Assembly (NCBI RefSeq): GCF_001428845.1
Contig: NZ_LMIU01000012.1
Span: forward strand, 4,857 to 68,856
Source: Achromobacter sp. Root83
GTDB lineage: Bacteria > Pseudomonadota > Gammaproteobacteria > Burkholderiales > Burkholderiaceae_B
Reading direction: 5' to 3'
Length of the DNA stretch: 64,000 nt
Numbering within the stretch: position 1 is the stretch's first letter; each line of letters opens with the position of its first letter. The notes under the pieces are model-generated. The model was given only the letters and a program-made list of their open reading frames with translations. It did no database searches and was not told the origin of the DNA. The position numbers were made by a program, and so were the translations under genes. Below, piece by piece: positions 44,275 through 53,252 of this stretch.

Positions 44275-46737
44275 TCAGTTACCCGACGGCTGCAGCGTCA
44301 ACGTATCCGAGCGCTGGCTTTCCACCTTCGCCCGGCTGAACGCCATGGGGAAGTACTCCCCGGTAGCCCAGCCCTTGAGCAGGTCCTGGTAATGCGGGCT
44401 GCGCGGGTCCGCGGATTGCCCGGGGACGTTCTGCACCCGCGAGTTGTCCCAATCCGCCACATCGATCACCTGGCGGTACGACGCGCCGCTGATCTGGCGG
44501 AAGTCGCTCTTTCGGAACGTGGCGCGATGCACCGTGTCGTTGTCCCCGCTGACCGGGTAGCGCGGCGTGCCCCAGGCCTGGGCGGTATCCGGCGGCAGCA
44601 GGCCGGCCAGTTTGTGCTCGAACTGGATGTGGTGCAGCTTGCCCCATTGCCACTGGTTGGAATCCGGTCCCAGCTTGGCGTTGAGCTTTTGCAGGCCATC
44701 AGCCAGGGCCTGGAGCAGCAGGGCATCGCGGGCCTGGGCCGGCCGGGGGCCGAAGGCGGCATCCGGCGTCGCCAGCTTCTCCAGCGTCTTGCGGGTGGAT
44801 AGTTCGCCGAATGCCGCGCGCCCGCTGGCGGGCACATAGAGATCCGACACGCGCTTGACGACCTCGGGCAGCCAGAACGCATAGACCGTCGCGGCCCGCG
44901 AATCGGTTTCCATGCGGTAGTCCCAGTCCTTCAACAGCGTCAGGGCCGCGCCGACCCCGGGCTCCGCCGAGTTCAGGGACTTGGCGTAGCCCCCCAACGT
45001 GCGCGCGGGAATCGAGAGGTTGTCGTACTGCAGGTCCTGGGACTGCTGCACCGTCAGGCCCTTGCCGTCGGCCACCACCTCGCGGATGCGCTGGACGCGG
45101 AACGGTTCCGCCCAGGTGCGCGCCGACATTTCCTTGTACGGGAAGTTGGCGGGGAGGTTGTATTCGTTGGCGGTGGCGACATAGCCTTCCGGCGGGTTGT
45201 AGACGCGGGGCAGTGCGCTGCCCGCCAGTACGCCGCGCCATTCGAATTCCCCGTTGCCCGGCACCGGCAGCATCCCGGACCAGTCCGCGCGCGGCCGGAT
45301 CGGCGCGATGCTGCCGCCGAACCAGCCGATGTTGCCGTCCACGTCGGCGTACACCATGTTTTCGCTGGGGGTGTAGTGCTTTTCCATTCCGGCCACGAAC
45401 TCGTTCCAGTTCTGCGCCTGGTTCAGCCGCAGGCTGGCCAGGTAGGCCGCCGTCCCGGGGAACTCCAGGTAGGCGGCGCGCAAGGCATACGCCTTGCGCC
45501 GCACCGGGTCTTCGTGGATGACGGGACCGTGCCGTGTGAATTTCACGCTGCGCACGGCGGGCGCGGCGCCGCGCACGGGGATGGATTCGTCGGCCTGGCG
45601 CATTTTCTCCCAGCCGCCCTGGTAGCGGTATTCGTTGGGATTCGCCGGATTGGTGTCGTAGACGTAGAGATCTTCTTCATCGCCGAACGCAAAGATCGTC
45701 AACCCGAACGCAATGCGGTCGTTGTGACCCATCGACACGCCGGGCAGCGAGGGTTCGCCGGCGCCAATCACGTTCCAGCCGGGCGCGTTCAGGTGGACCA
45801 TGTAGCGCAGCGACGGCATGGTGATGGACCGGTGCGGATCGCCTGCCAGGATGGGCTTGCCGGTGGCGGTGTGCTGGCCGCTCAGCGTCCAGTTGTTGCT
45901 TTCATAGCGGGGCGCCGTGGCATCGAAGGCCGGATCCAGCGACGCCAGCCGGCCCTCGGATAGCGCGCTGGCCAGCGCCGCGCGCTGATCGGCCGCCAGC
46001 GGGCTGCGCGGGAAGTCGCCGGCTTCGAACTTCTGGCCATCCCGCGCCAGCTTGTAGGTGTCCAGCACCGTCTTGTCGATCTGGCGCACGTCCAGGCCGG
46101 CGGGCACCTGCAACGCCAGGGGAGGCTCGAAAGTGGTCAGCCCCTGCACGGTGTTCAGTCCCAGCGCGGCGATCTGCTGCGACATCCTGACTTCCTCGTT
46201 GACGTTGCGCGTCAGGCCATAGATGCGGATCAGCGAGGTCTCGGGGCTCCAGTAGCCGGGCTCTGTTCCGGTCAGCTTGAATTCCGGCGGCAACTGGTCG
46301 GGATTGGCCTTGACCCAGTTCACGTAGGCGTTGATGCCATTCGCGAAGGCGGTCAGGATGGCCTTGCCTTCGGGGTGGTAGCTGGCGAATTCCGTCTGCA
46401 TGTCGCCGCGATACAGGAAGAGGCGCGCGGCGCGGTCCTGCTCGACGAAGCGCGGGCCGAACTGCTCGGCCATTTTTCCTTCGCCCTGGCGGCGCCACAG
46501 ATCCAGCTGCCATAGACGGTCGCGCGCGGCGCTGAAGCCCTGGGCGAAGAACAGGTCCGCCTGGTTCTTCGCGTAGATATGGGAAACGCCGTGCTTGTCC
46601 CTGACGATCTCCACGGGCTGGGAAAGCCCCGGCATGGCTATCGTGTCCTTCTTGCCGCCTGGCGCGGCGCAGCCCGCCAGCAAAACGATCAGGCCGCTCG
46701 CCACGAATGCGGCGGCTCTGCGTTTGAACGTACGCAT
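44275..46737 (-). CDS. Penicillin acylase-family N-terminal nucleophile hydrolase
   Basis: An 820-aa lipoprotein-type precursor (signal FVASGLIVLLAGC, lipobox Cys22). Ntn-hydrolase layout: an alpha-chain region starting VEIVRDKHGVSHIYAKNQAD; a spacer; then the beta chain beginning at the catalytic Ser of ESNNWTLSGQHTATGKPILA, which must be freed by autoproteolysis. The conserved DPHR segment follows directly. Related enzymes cleave penicillins, acyl-homoserine lactones or N-acyl amino acids; the substrate here is open. The lipobox suggests membrane anchoring, which is less common for this family. Confidence 0.9.
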   Translation of the reverse strand: MRTFKRRAAAFVASGLIVLLAGCAAPGGKKDTIAMPGLSQPVEIVRDKHGVSHIYAKNQADLFFAQGFSAARDRLWQLDLWRRQGEGKMAEQFGPRFVEQDRAARLFLYRGDMQTEFASYHPEGKAILTAFANGINAYVNWVKANPDQLPPEFKLTGTEPGYWSPETSLIRIYGLTRNVNEEVRMSQQIAALGLNTVQGLTTFEPPLALQVPAGLDVRQIDKTVLDTYKLARDGQKFEAGDFPRSPLAADQRAALASALSEGRLASLDPAFDATAPRYESNNWTLSGQHTATGKPILAGDPHRSITMPSLRYMVHLNAPGWNVIGAGEPSLPGVSMGHNDRIAFGLTIFAFGDEEDLYVYDTNPANPNEYRYQGGWEKMRQADESIPVRGAAPAVRSVKFTRHGPVIHEDPVRRKAYALRAAYLEFPGTAAYLASLRLNQAQNWNEFVAGMEKHYTPSENMVYADVDGNIGWFGGSIAPIRPRADWSGMLPVPGNGEFEWRGVLAGSALPRVYNPPEGYVATANEYNLPANFPYKEMSARTWAEPFRVQRIREVVADGKGLTVQQSQDLQYDNLSIPARTLGGYAKSLNSAEPGVGAALTLLKDWDYRMETDSRAATVYAFWLPEVVKRVSDLYVPASGRAAFGELSTRKTLEKLATPDAAFGPRPAQARDALLLQALADGLQKLNAKLGPDSNQWQWGKLHHIQFEHKLAGLLPPDTAQAWGTPRYPVSGDNDTVHRATFRKSDFRQISGASYRQVIDVADWDNSRVQNVPGQSADPRSPHYQDLLKGWATGEYFPMAFSRAKVESQRSDTLTLQPSGN

Positions 46738-47213
46738 GGACTTCTCCTCCGGTTTATTGATCTTCTCTGTGCCAGCGGTTCGCGGGCGCAGGGAGCCGCG
46801 CCGGACGCAACAACAAGCAAGCAGTAGATCTAAAGCAGAAGCCGCGCGAGAGCTGTTTTATTTGACTAAATCTGGAAGGACTTGTAACGCGGTGTCGCGA
46901 TTGGGGTAGTCGCCTCGGGGGCGAGGATGGAGTCGGGACAGCGGAGCGGGAGCTTGTCGGGCCGAGATCCGGCATGGGTCGGATCGGACGGCACAGGCTG
47001 CGTTGGACACCGGCATGCTGAAATTTCTGGTCACGACATACCCGCTTGGCCCAACGCAGGAACTCGGGGCGTTACGGCAACCGAAGGCGGCGCGCGCGTG
47101 GAAGGTTGAGGCGACACGCCGGACAGATCCCGCTGACGCATTCGGTAAACTCTGCGGCCAGCGTTGCCGCTGAGGCCGATCTTCCGGTTTGCACCATTCC
47201 ACCAACCCCCTCC
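46738..47213. other. Non-coding stretch of about 475 bp
   Basis: Divergent promoter region between the acylase gene and the gene at 47214. No coding frame convinces me. It contains an inverted repeat of nine bases (CTGCGTTGG at 46998-47006, CCAACGCAG at 47051-47059) around a 44-bp core, too short to call a mobile element. Confidence 0.4.
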
Positions 47214-48263
47214 ATGCCGATCAACGATCTCGCTCGCGCCCTGACCCTTCCGATCCTCTCCGCCGACGACCTGGACACGCTGGAGCAATTCTTCAAGCGC
47301 CCGGAGGTTGGCGCTTTCTACGCCCAGTCCCAGGATCCGGCTCACACCGCCGCGAACCTCCGGGCCTGCGCCGACCTCCTGCCCCAGCTCCACCCCGCCC
47401 GGGCGTCGGCCCTGGCGCTGATGTGCGGGTCGCTGGTGGAAGACGGCGCCGACCCGGCCATCCTCTTTCCCTCGCTGCATTCCCAGCTTGGGCCATGGCT
47501 GCACGCCCTGCGCCCCTATTGCGCGCAAGAGGTGGAAGAAGACGATGACGAGGTCGAAGAGGCCGACCGCCGGACCTGGGCCGATGCCCAGGCAAGCATG
47601 GCTGCCGTTCCAGAGGACAAGCGCTGGGAAGTCGAGGCCCTGCGCGCGGCCGTGGACGTGCTGGTCCTGCCCATGATGACCATGCTGATGCGCGACCGGA
47701 ACAATCACCAGGCGTTCGTCGCCGACGCCGACCTGATGGCCATGCTGCATCCGATGGCCACCAGCAACGACAGCCTGCCGTTCGAGCAGCTGCATTACCT
47801 GTGGCTGGCGTCGCGGGTCAGCTACGAAGATGAACTGGTGGTGGTGTTGCCGGTGTCCGGGACGGGTTTCATCGCCCAGGCGCATGCCATCAACAACACC
47901 TTCCATGCGTTCACGCTGCTGCAGATCTTGATAGGCGAGCACGCGCGGGCCTTGAACGTCCAGCGGGAGATCGCGTCGCGGGAGCCGGACATTGATGCCG
48001 ACACCGCCGATTTCCAGTGGCTGCAGGCCGGCGCATACGCCGGCGGCGAACTCAAGAACATCATGCTGTGGGCCTGGGGCGAAGCCGCGCTGCGCGACCA
48101 CATGTCCAGGCACGGCAAGCGGGTATTGATTGCGCTGGAGACGGAAGAGGGCACCAAGCGAAATTGGTCCGGGTTCAACGGCGTCATCCACGAGGCGCAG
48201 CAGCCCTCGATGACGTTCAGACGCTATCTGACGCCGGAAGAAGTGGCGTCGTATCTGGCCTGA
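47214..48263 (+). CDS. Conserved protein of unknown function
   Basis: A 349-aa soluble protein, start taken at ATG 47214 (MPINDLARALTLPILSADD). It has no signal peptide and an acidic segment of Glu/Asp around residues 103-115 (EVEEDDDEVEEADRR). Codon use is typical of the host. Segments such as YLWLASRVSYEDELVVVLPV and YAGGELKNIMLWAWGEAALR do not match any family I know. It is monocistronic, followed by a long hairpin shared with the opposite-strand DUF4148 gene. Confidence 0.65.
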   Translation: MPINDLARALTLPILSADDLDTLEQFFKRPEVGAFYAQSQDPAHTAANLRACADLLPQLHPARASALALMCGSLVEDGADPAILFPSLHSQLGPWLHALRPYCAQEVEEDDDEVEEADRRTWADAQASMAAVPEDKRWEVEALRAAVDVLVLPMMTMLMRDRNNHQAFVADADLMAMLHPMATSNDSLPFEQLHYLWLASRVSYEDELVVVLPVSGTGFIAQAHAINNTFHAFTLLQILIGEHARALNVQREIASREPDIDADTADFQWLQAGAYAGGELKNIMLWAWGEAALRDHMSRHGKRVLIALETEEGTKRNWSGFNGVIHEAQQPSMTFRRYLTPEEVASYLA

Positions 48264-48320
48264 ACCCAGGGCGGGGCGATTCAGTCCTGCAGGCATTGGC
48301 GAATATCTTACAAAAGAGAA

Positions 48321-48358
48321 AGGGCGCGGAAATGAGGGAAGTCTCACTTCCGCGCCCT
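48321..48358 (-). terminator. Long hairpin, terminator for the DUF4148 gene
   Basis: A 16-bp stem (one A.C mismatch; outer arms AGGGCGCGGAA/TTCCGCGCCCT) with a six-base loop. On the minus strand it is followed by TTTCTCTTTTG, 33 bp after the DUF4148 stop. It could act in both directions for the convergent gene pair. Confidence 0.75.
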
Positions 48359-48390
48359 GAATCGCGGCGCGGGGCCAAGCCCCGTGACAT

Positions 48391-48723
48391 TCACCACCGG
48401 CGTTGGGATCCCGACGCGGGCTGCGACTGGGACGCGGGCATGTCGCCCGTCCGGACAGTGCTCATGTACTTCCTGTAGTCAGAGACATACTGCGGGCTGT
48501 TGATATCGGGGCTTTCCTCGCTGCTCCATTGGTTTTCAAGGCCCGCTTCCTTCCAGGCGGCAAGGTCGCGTTCGACGTCGGCGCGGGTAGGCGTGAAGTC
48601 GGACGGCGGAGCGGCCGTGGCCGGGGCGGTGCCGGCGGATTGCGCGCCGGCCGGACTGGACAGAAGGGCGAAAGCCGCCAGCGCGACCGGTATGAGGGCG
48701 CGGAACGGTAGGACAGGCTTCAT
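48391..48723 (-). CDS. DUF4148-domain secreted protein
   Basis: A 110-aa protein started at ATG 48723, with a signal peptide (FRALIPVALAAFALLSSPAGA/Q). The short DUF4148 motif is TRADVERDLAAWKEAGLENQ. Such small periplasmic proteins are abundant in Burkholderiales; their function is unknown. It is a single gene with its own terminator. Confidence 0.8.
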   Translation of the reverse strand: MKPVLPFRALIPVALAAFALLSSPAGAQSAGTAPATAAPPSDFTPTRADVERDLAAWKEAGLENQWSSEESPDINSPQYVSDYRKYMSTVRTGDMPASQSQPASGSQRRW

Positions 48724-48976
48724 GAATGGCTCCTTGAGGACGGATGGGGGCGCAGCGTTCGGGCCGGTGTCCTCGGGGCGCGCCACGGCGCGGTCTGGAC
48801 CGAGGGCAGCTGCGTGACCGGATTGGCGTATTCATGTTCGAGTTGAGCGAACCCGGGCTCGGGCGGCGGCATTGTGCCGCGGCAGGCGCGGGCCGGGGTT
48901 TAGTCCCGGTGGGCGCGCCGCTGCCCGGGTCTCATGCCTTCGTGGTCATCGTAGGGCCGCATGGGTGCAGGCCACA

Positions 48977-48992
48977 TACTCAAAATTGAGTA
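48977..48992. promoter_or_regulatory. Inverted repeat TACTCAA-AA-TTGAGTA
   Basis: 7-bp arms around two bases, in an AT-rich patch 24 bp after the LuxR-type gene's stop and 254 bp upstream of the DUF4148 gene. It is regulator-site-like; no cognate regulator is evident. Confidence 0.3.
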
Positions 48993-49015
48993 CGTCCAAA
49001 TTGTAAGCAGAGGCA

Positions 49016-50101
49016 CTAGAGCAGCGAGGCCAACCGGACGAGTTCGGATTGGCGGCTGCACTCCATTTTGGTCAGCAACGAGGCCACCTGCTTGCGCACG
49101 GTGAGCACCGACGCGTGGCGCAAGGTGGCCACTTCCTCGACGCTGTGGCCGGCAGCCAGGCCGGCCAGCACTGCGGCCTCGGCGTGGGTGATGGAGAACA
49201 CGGATTGCAGCTTCGTCACATCCGGCATGGCGAACGCGCTTTTCTTGCGCATGCGGACCAGCAGCATCCTGCCGCCAATGAGGCTGAGCGCGTGCGGCGC
49301 GACGCTGATGTCGACCCAGAAGAACTCGCCCCAGCCGGACGCCGTGGCCTGGGAACGCGTCTGGCCGTCGCGCGCGACGGCGGCGCAGTTGGCATCGAAC
49401 AGCCGTTGCACTTTCGGGTCGGCATGGCGCAGCTTGCGGCCGTGCAGGGTCCAGCCGCCCGCATCGCCCAGATATCCCACGGCCAGGGGCGACAGCTTGT
49501 CGACGATGGAGTCGGCGCTGACGAGCAGGACCGCTTCCTGGACTTCCGAAAAGGCGCTCTCCAGCGATCTCCACCCGATGGCCCGATTGCGTTCCCGCTG
49601 TGACAACTGCTCGCGCAACGCGCGGAAGTACCGCGCATAATCGCCCGACTGCAGGCGGTCACTGGCCTTGGGATCGACGGACGCGCGCTGAAAGCCGATT
49701 GCTGCGTGCAGCACGGTATTGGATTCGATGATCAGGGACAGCAGTTGGGCCATGCGATGCTTGGCCATGTAGTCCGCGTAGAACTCGGTGCGCCGCAACT
49801 GCGCGGGGTCGTACATGCGCGCGGTATCCAGCCACGTGCCCGCGGGCGCAGTCCGCGAGTCCTGTTCCAGGATGTCGCAACTGTAGTAATGCTCCTGGTA
49901 GTCCGATGCGCAGGCGTCCGAAAAGCCGATGGCGGACAGGGTGAGCAACTTGTTCCTGGCATCGAACACGATCAGCGTGCCGCTGTCGGCGCCGACCAGG
50001 TCGCGCGCAGTGCAAAGAACGTCTTGCCACGGGGGCTCGGGGTCGGTCAGGTGATCAACGGCCTCGATTGCGCGCCGCAAGGCGATTTGATGATCGGGCA
50101 T
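49016..50101 (-). CDS. LuxR-type transcriptional regulator with N-terminal sensor region
   Basis: A 361-aa protein. The N-terminal half looks like a GAF domain (ARDLVGADSGTLIVFDARNK), the middle like a PAS-type segment (AFSEVQEAVLLVSADSIVDK). The C-terminal 60 residues form a LuxR helix-turn-helix (FSITHAEAAVLAGLAAGHSV, then TVRKQVASLLTKMECSRQSE). The conserved Thr-Val-Arg-x-x-x of the recognition helix is present. No receiver domain is seen, so it probably senses a ligand directly. It is monocistronic. Confidence 0.83.
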   Translation of the reverse strand: MPDHQIALRRAIEAVDHLTDPEPPWQDVLCTARDLVGADSGTLIVFDARNKLLTLSAIGFSDACASDYQEHYYSCDILEQDSRTAPAGTWLDTARMYDPAQLRRTEFYADYMAKHRMAQLLSLIIESNTVLHAAIGFQRASVDPKASDRLQSGDYARYFRALREQLSQRERNRAIGWRSLESAFSEVQEAVLLVSADSIVDKLSPLAVGYLGDAGGWTLHGRKLRHADPKVQRLFDANCAAVARDGQTRSQATASGWGEFFWVDISVAPHALSLIGGRMLLVRMRKKSAFAMPDVTKLQSVFSITHAEAAVLAGLAAGHSVEEVATLRHASVLTVRKQVASLLTKMECSRQSELVRLASLL

Positions 50102-50492
50102 GGCGTGCCTCCAACTCTGGTTCAGACGTAAACGCTGCTACGTGTCACACATGGTTGTAGGTGGCGCCGGCCGATCAGGAAGTGGCGGCGCACCGCTGCT
50201 GCGGATCAAAGCGGGGGGCGCGCCGCGCATGAAGCAAGCCGCGTGGTGAGCGGTGGGCCCTTGCGGAAATTATCGTCGGAAATCCATGCGCCAGGAGAAA
50301 AACCCTGCGATTTCCGAGCACGTGTTTTATCCCGCGCAGCGCCTTGATACGGCGATACCGGGGCAATTCAACCAGCGCTGGGACTGCTACTGGCGGAACC
50401 ACTTTTTCGCGGGTCCCGCAGCCATGAAGAAAGGGCTGCGCGTGGCCGGTCGGTCTTGCGCGCGATGCATGCACGCATGGCCTTGCCGAGCC
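50102..50492. other. Non-coding stretch of about 390 bp
   Basis: The region upstream of the LuxR-type gene and downstream of the AraC gene. I see no coding frame, hairpin terminator or repeat I can defend. Confidence 0.4.
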
Positions 50493-51437
50493 TTAGTGGG
50501 TGAAGGCGAGTTCGCCGACGGGCGCGGCGGGCGACAGCGCAAACGAGGCCTTCATGTCCCGGACTTCCTCGACCGGCGTGCGGCCGAAGAAGCGCTTGAA
50601 TTCGCGGCTGAACTGCGAGGCGCTTTCATAGCCGACGCGCGCGGACGCCGACGCGGCGGTGAGGCCGTCGCGGATCATCATCAGCCGCGCATGGTGCAGG
50701 CGCGTGGACTTGATGTATTGGATCGGCGACGTCTGCGTGACCGCCTTGAAATTGACGTGGAAGGCCGGAACGCTCATGTCGGCTTCACGGGCCAGGTGCG
50801 TGACGTCCAGCGGCTGCGAATAGTCCGCGTGGATGCGGCGCAGCGCCTTGGCGACCCGTCCAAAGCGGCCCTGGTGGGCCAGCGCCGCGCGCATGGCGCC
50901 GCCTTGCTCGCCGCCCAGCACCCGGAAGCAGATCTCTCGCACCAGCGCCGGGCCCAGAATCTGGGCGTCCAGCGGCACGCTCAGCGCGCGCAGCAGGCGC
51001 ACGGTGGCTTCCGCCAGATCGCCCGCCAAGGGAGTGGACACGATACCCAGCGGCGCGCTGTCCGGCGGCGTGCCGGCACGGGCATCGATGGCCAGGATCA
51101 ATTCGGCCACGTCGGTGAGGTCCAGGCGGATGGCGACGGCCAGCATGGGCTCGTCGTGGCTGGCCTGGGTTTCCGTGGAGAAGGGCAGGGGCACGGACAG
51201 CACCAGGTAGTGCTGCGCGTCGTACACGTAGACCTGATCGCCCAGGAAGCCCAGCTTGCGCCCCTGGCACACGATGACGATGCTGGGCTCGTAAAGAACG
51301 GGCGTGCGTCCCAGGGGGCGGTTCGAACGCATGAAGCGCACGCCGTCCAGGGCCGACAGGCTGTAGCCCTCGTTGGGCGCCAGGCGTTCGATCAAGGCAA
51401 CCATCTCGCCGGAAAGCGGGTTGGACGGGGTCGTCAT
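50493..51437 (-). CDS. AraC-family transcriptional regulator
   Basis: A 314-aa regulator with an AraC_N-type (PF06719-like) sensor domain (LYEPSIVIVCQGRKLGFLGD, YLVLSVPLPFSTETQ). A C-terminal double helix-turn-helix follows (LAREADMSVPAFHVNFKAVT, then ARVGYESASQFSREFKRFFG). It is divergent from two SDR genes across 163 bp. This regulator/SDR layout is recurrent in proteobacteria and suggests it activates them. Confidence 0.9.
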   Translation of the reverse strand: MTTPSNPLSGEMVALIERLAPNEGYSLSALDGVRFMRSNRPLGRTPVLYEPSIVIVCQGRKLGFLGDQVYVYDAQHYLVLSVPLPFSTETQASHDEPMLAVAIRLDLTDVAELILAIDARAGTPPDSAPLGIVSTPLAGDLAEATVRLLRALSVPLDAQILGPALVREICFRVLGGEQGGAMRAALAHQGRFGRVAKALRRIHADYSQPLDVTHLAREADMSVPAFHVNFKAVTQTSPIQYIKSTRLHHARLMMIRDGLTAASASARVGYESASQFSREFKRFFGRTPVEEVRDMKASFALSPAAPVGELAFTH

Positions 51438-51600
51438 CGAAGGTCCTCGAATCCGGTTGGGGTGAAAGGGATTCTAACGGCCGGCGGCCGGGCCCGAGCG
51501 GCTTCCAATAGAAATAGGCAATGCTGCGATAGGCGCGTGTATTCGCGGGCGGAGCCGCTGTCCTTAGCATTCAGTCATGGAAACGATTTGGAGAACGGCC

Positions 51601-52341
51601 ATGACAATGCAAACGCAACATCCCAAGGTGGTGCTGATTACCGGCGCCAGCAGCGGTATCGGCGAAGCGGCCGCGCGCCTGCTCGCCGCCCAGGGCCACC
51701 GCGTGCTCGCCGGCGCGCGCCGGACCGGCAGGCTCGAAGCGCTGGTTCAAGACATTCGGGCAAAGGGCGGGACGGCGGAATTCCGCGCGCTGGACGTGAC
51801 GTCGGCCGAGGACGTGAACGCCTTCGTGCAGTACGCCGAGCAGGTCCATGGACGAGTGGACGTCATCGTCAATAACGCCGGCGTCATGCCGCTTTCGCCG
51901 CTGTCGTCGCTGAAGCTGGACGAGTGGAACCGCATGATCGACGTGAACATCCGCGGCGTGCTGCACGGCATCGCCGCCGTCTTGCCGGTCATGCAACGGC
52001 AGGGGCATGGCCAGGTGATCAACGTGTCGTCCATCGGCGGGCTCAGCGTATCGCCGACGGCCGCCGTTTACTGCGCGACCAAATTCGCTGTGCGCGCGAT
52101 CTCCGATGGGCTGCGCCAGGAAACCGACAAGATCCGCGTGACCGTGATCTGCCCCGGCGTCGTCGAATCAGAGCTGGCGGAGACCATCACCGACCCGACG
52201 GCGGCCAAGGCGATGCAGGAATTCCGCCGCGTCGCGCTGCGCCCCGACGCGATCGCCCGCGCCATTGCCTATGCCATCGAACAGCCTGACGACGTGGACG
52301 TCAGCGAACTGGTCGTTCGCCCGACCGCCAGCCCCCATTGA
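51601..52341 (+). CDS. Short-chain dehydrogenase/reductase (SDR)
   Basis: A 246-aa classical SDR. The start is ATG 51601, because GGAG lies nine bases before it; ATG 51577 gives a longer form. Motifs: LITGASSGIGEAAARLL (cofactor), VNNAGVM, catalytic Ser in NVSSIGG and YCATK with Tyr and Lys. R/G residues after the second strand (GARRTGRLEAL) suggest NADP(H). It is followed 24 bp later by another SDR gene. Confidence 0.9.
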   Translation: MTMQTQHPKVVLITGASSGIGEAAARLLAAQGHRVLAGARRTGRLEALVQDIRAKGGTAEFRALDVTSAEDVNAFVQYAEQVHGRVDVIVNNAGVMPLSPLSSLKLDEWNRMIDVNIRGVLHGIAAVLPVMQRQGHGQVINVSSIGGLSVSPTAAVYCATKFAVRAISDGLRQETDKIRVTVICPGVVESELAETITDPTAAKAMQEFRRVALRPDAIARAIAYAIEQPDDVDVSELVVRPTASPH

Positions 52342-52365
52342 TCAACAACCCAAGGAACTTTCCTC

Positions 52366-53127
52366 ATGACGACTTTCAATACCGCGGATAAACCATTCTT
52401 CGGCCAGGTGGCCATCGTGACCGGCGCGGCAAGCGGCATCGGCCAAGCCACGCTGGAACTGCTGCATGCGCAGGGTGCAAGCGTGGTGGCTGTCGACCGG
52501 CAGGACGACGTGCGCGCGCTGGCGCGCCCCGGCATCGTGCCACTGGTGGCCGACGTGGCCCGCGAAGAGAGCGCCGCGCTGGCGGCGAAGACCGCGATGG
52601 ACCATTACGGCAGGCTGGACATCCTGGTGAACAACGCCGGCATCATCATCAACAAGCCCGTCATCGACATGACGCTGGACGACTGGAACGGCATCCAGGC
52701 GGTGAACGCCACCGGCGCGTTCCTGTTTTCCCGCGAGGCCATGCGCGTGATGGTGCCGGCCGGCAAGGGCTCGATCGTGAACGTGGGTTCGTACGCGTGC
52801 CATCAGGCCTTTCCGACGATTGCCGCCTACGCGGCGTCCAAGGGCGCGCTGGCGCAACTGACCCGCGCGCTCTCGCTCGAAGCGATCGACCATGGCATCC
52901 GCGTGAACGCGGTGGGTTCGGGAGATGTGGTCACCAACATCACCAACCATATCCATGCCGATGGGCGCAAGTTCCTGGCCGAGCATGGCAAGAACGCGCC
53001 GATCCGGCGCGCGGCCGAGCCGCGCGAGATCGCGGAGGTCATTGCATTCCTGGCGTCGGAAAAGGCCAGCTACATCGTGGGCGCGGTGGTGATGGCCGAC
53101 GGCGGCATGAGCGTGGCGTTGAGGTAG
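52366..53127 (+). CDS. Short-chain dehydrogenase/reductase (SDR)
   Basis: A 253-aa classical SDR: VTGAASGIGQATLELL, NNAGIIINKPV, catalytic YAASKGAL (Tyr, Lys) and Ser in VNVGSYACH. Asp in VVAVDRQDDV suggests NAD(H) preference. The pair with the upstream SDR and the divergent AraC gene forms one regulon. The substrate cannot be read. Just after its stop lies a six-unit 16-bp repeat. Confidence 0.9.
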   Translation: MTTFNTADKPFFGQVAIVTGAASGIGQATLELLHAQGASVVAVDRQDDVRALARPGIVPLVADVAREESAALAAKTAMDHYGRLDILVNNAGIIINKPVIDMTLDDWNGIQAVNATGAFLFSREAMRVMVPAGKGSIVNVGSYACHQAFPTIAAYAASKGALAQLTRALSLEAIDHGIRVNAVGSGDVVTNITNHIHADGRKFLAEHGKNAPIRRAAEPREIAEVIAFLASEKASYIVGAVVMADGGMSVALR

Positions 53128-53156
53128 GCGCGCCAGCCGGCCAGCGCCCCGCGGCA

Positions 53157-53252
53157 CGCCCCTTAGTGGATATGCCGCTTAGCGGATATGCCCCTTAGCA
53201 GGTATGCCCCTCAGCGGGCACGCCCCGCAGCGGGCATGCCCCTCAGCGGGCG
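53157..53252. repeat. Six degenerate 16-bp tandem repeats
   Basis: Units start at 53157, 53173, 53189, 53205, 53221 and 53237, with consensus TGCCCCTTAGCGGGTA. Homology declines gradually (CTTAGCGGATA in early units, CTCAGCGGGCA in later ones). The last unit overlaps the 3' end of the minus-strand binding-protein gene. There are no spacers, so it is a minisatellite, not a CRISPR. Confidence 0.85.

Noticed and set aside
46998-47059. 9-bp inverted repeats as ends of a miniature transposon
   Set aside because: Only 62 bp long, with no target-site duplication and no second copy in the window.
53157-53252. Possible CRISPR array
   Set aside because: The 16-bp units are directly adjacent with no spacers and diverge from each other; no cas genes are near.
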